Assembly (NCBI GenBank): GCA_020796225.1
Contig: CM036753.1
Coordinates: forward strand, 65,442,865-65,506,864
Length of the DNA: 64,000 nt
Direction of reading: 5' to 3'
Source: Arion vulgaris
Lineage: Eukaryota; Mollusca; Gastropoda; Stylommatophora; Arionidae
Each line of letters opens with the position of its first letter. The stretch's first letter is position 1. Shown here piece after piece: positions 61,036-64,000 of the stretch. A program made the translations under genes and the position numbers. The notes beneath the pieces are model-generated. The model made no database searches. It saw only the letters and a list, made by a program, of their open reading frames with translations, and was not told the origin of the DNA.

Positions 61036-61319
61036 CATGTTGATTTAATTCAAAGAACTACAAATAAGCTACGCTAGCACATGGTACCATAAAAGAAATA
61101 AATACCGTTTAGAAAGAGGCAACCAGGTATTGTAACGCATATCAATTTAAATGGAAGTTGCACCTCACTACGAGAGACAAACATACTTAGGCTCTTGTCT
61201 TAATTAACAATCACACACCCGCCCTCCAACCTCAAATTGTTGATGTTAGTTCAGTCAATCATTGTGGTCCTGTAAAAAGCTATATAAACTTACTTTAATC
61301 AGTTAGTTTATAGAGAAAC

Positions 61320-61705
61320 ATCACATGATCCCTTGCAGCTCTCAACTGTACACACCTGGACACGCTGGAGTGCAGGGCAACGAGCGGGCTGACTTTCTTG
61401 CAAACAATGCCCCGACTCAAGCGGGCAGAAGTGTGGACAGAGCCGATGTCATCAATGCGGTACGCTCTCATTTATGTGATGTGGGCGAGTCTCAGACACT
61501 GGAACGAGTACGAGAATTATAAGTTAAGTTTGGACATGCCAGACAGTGTCGTCTTCGTGGTAGAGAGAGAAGGTATACTTATCAAATTCTCATTGGTACG
61601 GTGAGCAAATATAAGTTAGGATGGCTGCTGCAGCGGAGGACAGAACCTGAATGGGAATGCCCAATGTACTATTACGTCGATCGCATTACATAACATAACA
61701 TAACT
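61320..61705 (+). mobile_element. LINE-d-type RNase H tail, copy 2
   Basis: Frame 61325-61522 reads PGHAGVQGNERADFLANNAP and RSVDRADVINAVRSHLC, then a stop after RVREL; the next parts give RQCRLRGRERRYTYQ and RRTEPEWECPMYYYVDR. It is the better-preserved of the two duplicated tails. Confidence 0.87.
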
Positions 61706-62562
61706 CGCATTTATCTTATGTTCATAATAAAAAGTAAAGAGGAACTTTTTACAACCTTCAGCCCTAACTTATCATTATCCGGTAATTAGAAGTGGAGTTG
61801 TAGTTTTTCAACAGGTCTTCAACAGTTGCACAAAATTGATCCCCTCCTACAACTACGATAATTAATCTTATTAGGCTCAGATTTTCAAAATCTTGCAATA
61901 CGGTATTAAAAGAAAAATTATTAATTATTAATACGCTCCAGCTAGATAATTTAGAGCTTCAAAAAATCTAATTAGCGTACCACAATAAACCCCTAGCATG
62001 CCTCAAAGACATGCGTGCCTGAAGTTTGAACACATTTTTTACAGTGTGATGTATAGAGCAATGATCTGAGCAGCGTGCGGATACACAAACTAAGAACAAA
62101 TATAAACATAATTATCAACTAGTAACTTGGAATGTAATTAATTTGAACATTTTTCGACGACTAGATGACATTTCTGATTGTTGCTGTTTGTGTTCGTATC
62201 AGCTAAGTTAATCACTCTTTGTGATCTGTGAGGTTTGCGCCGAGAACGTGTATACATTGAGCTCCTTAAGACTATATTCTGCTTGTATGACAGAAACATG
62301 GCCAAAAGTGATGCTTGGGTTTGTCTATTCCGACAATCTCATATATCTTCTGTTAGGTCTGTCAGTAAACTTTGTTTCCTTTTCATTGATCACAATTCAG
62401 TCTCTCAGCGATGTTTGTATACGATCTGAGCTGAAGAGCAAGTTCATGCTTTGCCGTTTTTTTTTCTGGCGCGGAGCTCGTTCCTTATAAGGAAGATTTT
62501 CAACAGTTTTGTAACTTTTTGAAGCCTTTAAGAAATGTGATGTTTTCACTCCACAATTTCGT

Positions 62563-62818
62563 TTCTTCTTCTTCAAACGCTCCATATCGACCACTTGTTA
62601 ACCACTCTTTGTCATCTAAGCATAAGAGCGATTGTACACTGTGCCAGTTATGCGCCTACAAGTAGGCCAGCACATCCGATTTATGCGACGCTTTTTATTT
62701 ACTACGGTAGCTTACCTTGGCCCCTACACCAGTCGCCACTTACGACATGCCTTGCAGGTCGCAATGGTACTATTCTCAGCTTCCCTTGTGGGTTCTTGCC
62801 CCACCCCCAGAGATTTTC
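62563..62818 (-). mobile_element. SINE-A copy (duplicate of 52702)
   Basis: Same sequence as the copy-1 SINE-A with CCCCTACACCAGTCGCC in place of CCCTACCAGTCGCC, so copy 2 is probably nearer the original. Confidence 0.9.
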
Positions 62819-63839
62819 CTTTCAAGAAAGCGGAAACGTTGGACACAAGACATAAATGTTTATATCAGTCATATTGATAGGGTAAGTCTGTAGACTGTAC
62901 TGTAATATGTCTCTGTTTGGTTTTCCATGTAGCAGTGCCAAAACATCCATCGTTTACATAGCTAGCCAGGCTCGGGCAATTCTGTTTTGACCAACCAGCT
63001 TGATTCTGGGTGGCATGACTTTACCCCTACAGACGGTACTTTTTGTGTACATATGCTGGAAGCATATTTCGGTCCTTTGCATAGCTTCTGTGCGTTTATA
63101 AGTTTCTAGACGTCGGTTAGAAGACTCGTGTAGATCAGAAACTCCGAGATTCTGCTCGTCTGTTTAGAAATTACCATATGATTCTGAGCTGCGTTTACGG
63201 TACCAATTAATCGCATTGTAGCTCACCTCCGATCACTTCCTACATTGCCAAATTACAGAGCAGGAATATGTTTCCAGGTTCACCACGAGATGATAAGAGT
63301 AGGTTCTTGGTCAGTTCTAGCTCGCTGACCCTGGAGGTACCTTTTCCCATCATTTCATTGTGCAATTGCCCCGAATCTAAATTATGTTGTTGAGAAGTTG
63401 TGCTATATATGAAATAACAAAATAACTTTAGAAAACCCTAATATAACTGTTGTACGGTTGAAATTACGTGCACCTCCACTAGAAATCAAAAGCATAGACC
63501 CATCTAAAAGCCACTTCTGTCCCCAAACGAATGTGTTGATAATTTCGTATCTTGAGCCGTTTCCCAGGGAAATCGGTTTAGTATTTGGGACAGCTGTTGT
63601 TATCCTGCTAAATGACAATGCATTTAGCTTAGGCAAAGTAGAACCCATTCGTTGCCGCTTCATTACAAGTAGCCCTTGTTTCATAGACAGTGGAGGTGAT
63701 CCAAGCATCAGATAACTTTGCCATCTAAAATAACTCATTATCATCAGAATATTCATCACTATCATCATTATTCAAAATGTCCTTTACAGAACGTCGCTCT
63801 TATCACAGGCCGTTTATGAAACTCTCCTTCTTTAGCAAG

Positions 63840-64000
63840 ATCTTCAACTTAATCTAACGTCATGTGTAAGGTTTTCTTAAAAGTCGTGTTGCCACCGTCT
63901 TCTTTGTCTTCCCGGGATCATTCTCTCCATTACTGTTCTCTCCAAACAATTGTGACTTTTACTGTGACCAAAATATTTTCGTTTCTGTGACATAATGATG
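63840..64000 (-). mobile_element. LINE-g C-terminal remnant, copy 2, cut by window end
   Basis: Matches 53985-54145 with single-base differences (GTGTAAGG versus GTGTAAAGG, CCCGGG versus CCCAGG). The element continues past the window. Confidence 0.82.

Larger units (their letters stand above)
61036..64000. repeat. Tandem-duplicated flank, copy 2, cut by window end
   Basis: Matches 51188-54145 throughout, ending at CTGTGACATAATGATG, the sequence also at 54122-54137. Copy 2 frames are slightly better preserved in the LINE-d tail. Confidence 0.93.

Overview
This is animal nuclear DNA, AT-rich and gene-poor, most likely from a mollusc or another lophotrochozoan. The evidence is an intron-interrupted SLC1 glutamate-transporter exon, many 5'-truncated non-LTR retrotransposon 3' ends, a Penelope-like element, several SINE families and abundant microsatellites. 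The organism is an inference; no species-diagnostic gene is present. There is no bacterial, operon, rRNA, CRISPR or clear tRNA-gene content.

The only host gene I can support is the first coding exon of an excitatory amino acid transporter at 39527-40074 (+). It ends at a plausible splice donor and its later exons are not recognisable in the window. The rest is a mosaic of nested transposable elements and minisatellites. Labels below are local: LINE-a (RTE-like, RT domain at 30.7-33.1 kb, minus strand), LINE-b (KKQQIKWFGH tail), LINE-c (YIEKQRMKWF tail), LINE-d and LINE-e (RNase H domain), LINE-f (AQDRAVWRN tail), LINE-g (KYFGH..RHDCLE tail), LINE-h and LINE-i; SINE-A, B, C, D, F, G and N; and two types of hAT-like non-autonomous DNA transposon.

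Layout: 0-9 kb holds a 32-bp minisatellite, LINE tails, SINEs and CT-rich arrays. 9-20 kb holds LINE tails, a 30-bp array, a SINE with a LINE nested in it, and two LINE copies whose coding sequence has expanded into 39-bp and 41-bp arrays. 20-30 kb holds a 1.2-kb 21-bp array with higher-order structure, four SINE-A copies, two hAT-like elements and a 50-bp array. 30-39 kb holds the RTE-like LINE broken by a LINE-d insertion, a third hAT-like element, and a 49-bp array split by two LINE insertions. 39.5-40.1 kb is the SLC1 exon. 40-48 kb is simple repeats, LINE ends and an unusually GC-rich block. 48.5-50.1 kb is a decayed Penelope-like element with RT and GIY-YIG domains. 50.3-64 kb contains a tandem duplication: a 49-bp satellite plus about 3 kb of flank recurs about 9.86 kb further on and runs off the window end.

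The strongest general theme is that several minisatellites here grew inside recognisable transposon sequence: 41 bp and 39 bp in LINE coding regions, 92 bp in a LINE C-terminus, 41 bp from a SINE-D segment, and a (GA)n tract in a LINE tail. Target-site duplications visible by eye date several insertions relative to each other and support SINE-A and SINE-F as retroposons and the hAT-like elements as 8-bp-duplicating DNA transposons.
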